A DNA stretch of 5,885 bases from Verrucomicrobia subdivision 3 bacterium UBA7542 (GTDB lineage: Bacteria; Verrucomicrobiota; Verrucomicrobiia; Limisphaerales; UBA11358): assembly GCA_002479245.1 (NCBI GenBank), contig DLMG01000180.1:18625-24509 (forward strand), in the 5' to 3' direction. A program made the translations under genes and the position numbers. Positions 4,114 through 5,885 of this stretch are shown here, piece by piece. The notes beneath the pieces are model-generated. The model saw only the letters and a list, made by a program, of their open reading frames with translations. It was not told where the DNA came from and searched no databases. How positions within the stretch are numbered: the first letter of the stretch is position 1; every line of letters starts with the position of its first letter.

Positions 4114-5292
4114 TCATTTGGCCGGCTGTAATTTGCCGCGCAGGACGTGGATGAGGGCCTTGACGGTGAGTTCGATGAAGAGAAACGGCTTGACAATGAA
4201 GTCGTTGCCGCCGGCCATCATGGAGCTGGTGCGGCTGTCGAAGTCGCTGAGGATGGTAATGAAAACGACCGGAGTTTTCTTGTGCAAAGGCAGGTTGCGC
4301 AGCTTGGTGCAGAGTTCGTAGCCGGTCATGCCCGGCATGTCCACGTCAAGAAACACAAGGTCGAAGTTATTTTCGGTAAGCAGCTTGAAGGCGGCGTTCG
4401 GGTCTTCGACGCTGACAGACTGGAGCTGCGCTTTTTCGAGCGCGTAAATGATGGCGCGGCGGGAAACGGCCTCGTCGTCCACGACCAGAATGCTGGCAGG
4501 GGGAATTTCCTGTTTGTCGGGCCGTGTGCCGTGTTCAAACAGGAAGCCGAGAAAATCCACGGTGGCGGCGACGGTGCGCAGGGTTGAGGAGTTGATGTTT
4601 TTCGGATTTTCGTAGAGTTCCTTGAGCAAGGCCTCGAGCGCGGCGGCCAGATGTGCGATTGGGACGAGGCCGGCGATGCTGGCGTTGCCGTTGACCGCGT
4701 GGACGCGGCGGTAGAGTTCGTGGATGTGTTTGAGCTGCGCCACTTCGGTGTCTGACTTGATGAAACTTTGCAAACCGGCGCGCAAGGCAACGAGCGTGGC
4801 GGGCAGGCTGGCAATTAATGTTTTTCGGAGCTCGGCCTGAAATTCGGCATCCGCCTCGCTGACAACCGGGGCGGGTTTGGTGACCGGCACACCTTCAGTC
4901 TTCGGAAGGGCAGGCGAAACCACGCCGCCAACGACGGTGCGGCGTACCAGTTCCAACAGTTCCTTGGGCGGACAGTTGATTTTGGAGACACATTTCGTCG
5001 CGCCGGCCTTCCACGCATCCTGAATCAGGTTGGTCAAATAGGTGTTCGAAAAAACAATGATCGGCAGTTTGGAAAAGTCCGCTTCGCTGCGAATTTGCTT
5101 GATGACTTCGACGCCTGACATTTTGGGCAGCATGAGGTCAAGCACGATGACATCGGGCTGGAACGTGCGCATCATCTTCAGACCCGTCTCGCCGTCAAGC
5201 GCGACCTCGGCCTGATAACCTTCCACGGTGAGTTTGTTTCGATAAACATTCGAAACAATCTGGTCATCTTCGATGATAAGGATTTTTTTCAT
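4114..5292 (-). CDS. Response regulator with REC-HPt-REC architecture
   Basis: A 392-residue cytosolic phosphorelay protein. REC1 (about residues 2-120) has the acidic triad E8-D9-D10, phospho-acceptor Asp52 (VIVLDLMLPKMSG), Ser82 (IVFSN) and Lys104 (CVSK). A Pro-rich linker (about 128-145) leads to a helical HPt-like region (about 148-255) with candidate phospho-His198 in RRVHAVNGNASIAG, then helix HLAAALEALLKEL. REC2 (about 266-388) has D272-D273, Asp316 (VFLDVDMPGMTG), Thr346 (VFIT) and Lys368 (IVKPF). All residues needed for phosphorylation of both receivers are present. There is no DNA-binding, kinase or cyclase domain, so it probably passes phosphate or acts by protein contact. The HPt-like domain lacks the Lys usual two residues after His (HxK becomes HAV). 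Its ATG (5292-5290) overlaps the upstream HPt gene's TGA as ATGA, implying translational coupling. The HPt assignment of the middle region is by motif and is the least certain part. Confidence 0.87.
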   Translation of the reverse strand: MKKILIIEDDQIVSNVYRNKLTVEGYQAEVALDGETGLKMMRTFQPDVIVLDLMLPKMSGVEVIKQIRSEADFSKLPIIVFSNTYLTNLIQDAWKAGATKCVSKINCPPKELLELVRRTVVGGVVSPALPKTEGVPVTKPAPVVSEADAEFQAELRKTLIASLPATLVALRAGLQSFIKSDTEVAQLKHIHELYRRVHAVNGNASIAGLVPIAHLAAALEALLKELYENPKNINSSTLRTVAATVDFLGFLFEHGTRPDKQEIPPASILVVDDEAVSRRAIIYALEKAQLQSVSVEDPNAAFKLLTENNFDLVFLDVDMPGMTGYELCTKLRNLPLHKKTPVVFITILSDFDSRTSSMMAGGNDFIVKPFLFIELTVKALIHVLRGKLQPAK

Positions 5293-5747
5293 GAATGAGC
5301 GGCATCCGGCGGCGTAGCGGGATTCAACTGCGCCGCCAGAAAATTTTGAATGAGTTTGAATTCGCGCGCGGCCTCTTCGTAAACCTGCGCGGCAGTGGTC
5401 AGCGTGCCGGAAGCGCCCTGCTTTTCCAATTCACGGAGCAGCGGCACGAACCGCGTCATGCCCAGCGTGGCGCTCGCGCCCACGCAACTGTGCGCCACGC
5501 GGCGGACTTCTTCGGCTTTGTTCGCGCGCACGGCGGCTTCCAGTTGCGCCAATTGCTGGGTGGTCTGCTTGAAAAACAAGTCAACCAATTCGCGCAAACT
5601 GTCCGCGTTGCCGTCGGTCAAATCGTTCAAGCGGTCCATTTCCACCGGCAGCACTTCAACGGCGGGCGCGGGCGCGCCGGCTTTGGGTGAGGGCGCAGTT
5701 GGTGCCGCCGAAGTGGTTTCGTCGTTATTGATGGGGGGTGGTTTCAT
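5289..5747 (-). CDS. Histidine phosphotransfer (HPt) domain protein
   Basis: A 152-residue protein: a Pro/Ala-rich disordered N-terminus (about 1-33) followed by one HPt four-helix bundle (about 35-140). The phospho-acceptor is His86 in VRRVAHSCVGASATLGM, which closely follows the HPt pattern AHxLKGxxAxLGA, though the Lys is replaced (HSCVG). The preceding helix LRELVDLFFKQTTQQLAQLE is the usual HPt helix before the active site. The family role is to shuttle phosphate between receiver domains in a multistep relay; the receivers of the downstream REC-HPt-REC protein are obvious partners. Both ends overlap neighbours by ATGA: its ATG (5747-5745) with the stop of the upstream HPt gene, its TGA (5291-5289) with the response regulator start. 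No Shine-Dalgarno is evident. The C-terminal 45 residues are near copies of the upstream gene's C-terminus. Confidence 0.85.
   Translation of the reverse strand: MKPPPINNDETTSAAPTAPSPKAGAPAPAVEVLPVEMDRLNDLTDGNADSLRELVDLFFKQTTQQLAQLEAAVRANKAEEVRRVAHSCVGASATLGMTRFVPLLRELEKQGASGTLTTAAQVYEEAAREFKLIQNFLAAQLNPATPPDAAHS
5321..5427. repeat. Tandem gene-duplication repeat, copy 1
   Basis: This stretch, the 3' end of the complete HPt gene, is about 88% identical (roughly 13 differences in 107 bp, by eye) to 5779-5885, the 3' end of the next HPt gene. Within it 5337-5371 is identical over 35 bp to 5795-5829. The offset of 458 bp is about one HPt gene length, so this is tandem gene duplication and not an inserted element. 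Confidence 0.8.
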
Positions 5748-5885
5748 AAATGAACAGTGGCTGGTGTCGGCGCGGCGGAATTTAACTGCGCCGTCAGAAA
5801 ATTTTGAATGAGTTTGAATTCGCGCGCGGTGTCTTCGTAAACCTGCGTGGCGCTGGTCAGCATGCCGGAGGCGCCTTGTCTTTCC
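5744..5885 (-). CDS. Second HPt-type protein, 3' end only (tandem paralogue)
   Basis: The minus-strand frame beginning at 5884 reads ERQGASGMLTSATQVY, then EDTAREFKLIQNFLTAQLN, and ends with TGA at 5746-5744. It is 46 residues long and has no start in the window. It aligns almost without gaps to the C-terminus of the complete HPt protein (EKQGASGTLTTAAQVY, EEAAREFKLIQNFLAAQLN), about 75% identical by eye. The paralogy predicts an HPt domain with a phospho-His to the right of the window, but that His is not visible here, so the HPt label is inferred. The stop overlaps the next gene's ATG as ATGA, so the genes are likely translated in series. Confidence 0.75.
   Translation of the reverse strand, partial: ERQGASGMLTSATQVYEDTAREFKLIQNFLTAQLNSAAPTPATVHL
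5779..5885. repeat. Tandem gene-duplication repeat, copy 2
   Basis: Partner of 5321-5427. The match runs to the window edge, so the true length of the duplication is unknown. On the 3' side of the genes similarity falls off just before the stop codons, where the last 8-10 codons differ. Confidence 0.8.

Noticed and set aside
3849..4196. Upstream part of the minus-strand frame that contains the 114-residue hypothetical protein
   Set aside because: It runs through repeat copy B, the terminator hairpin and the 3' end of the response regulator gene; the residues lack protein character.

Overview
The window (about 5.9 kb, GC-rich, high-50s % by eye) looks like chromosomal DNA of a member of Verrucomicrobiota, perhaps near Pedosphaera/Limisphaerales. 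This rests on the style of the intergenic DNA, which is full of hairpin-forming repeats of the kind I associate with that group, on the near absence of Shine-Dalgarno sequences, and on the gene mix. The phylum is an inference; no rRNA or marker gene is present.

Left half, plus strand: the 3' end of a two-helix membrane protein resembling the pore module of an ion channel (1-293); a MITE-like 130-bp inverted-repeat element inserted exactly at that gene's stop codon (294-423, flanked by TTGA); a double-hairpin dispersed repeat, copy A (460-537); an aldo/keto reductase of the YghZ/L-glyceraldehyde-3-phosphate reductase type (613-1605); a CTCGTC-rich hairpin (1685-1761); and a full-length diaminopimelate-epimerase-fold protein (1908-2768) in which both catalytic cysteine positions are serine.

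Middle: a 112-bp inverted repeat (2793-2904) separates dapF from a convergent minus-strand pair, a GNAT acetyltransferase (2974-3492) preceded 11 nt upstream by a small unrecognised protein with a probable C-terminal coiled coil (3504-3848). Copy B of the double-hairpin repeat (3980-4057) lies upstream of that pair.

Right half, minus strand: a phosphorelay cluster running off the right edge. In transcription order it holds the 3' end of an HPt-type protein (5744-5885), a complete HPt protein (5289-5747) and a REC-HPt-REC response regulator (4114-5292), joined by two ATGA stop/start overlaps and ended by a candidate terminator (4085-4113). The two HPt genes are tandem paralogues, about 88% identical at DNA level over their last 107 bp. 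The cluster has two REC domains and three (predicted or partial) HPt modules but no kinase or output domain in view; a sensor kinase probably lies beyond the right edge.

Most noteworthy are the Ser/Ser DapF homologue, the precise MITE-like insertion, the tandem HPt plus REC-HPt-REC cluster, and the fact that nearly every intergenic gap carries a different palindromic repeat.
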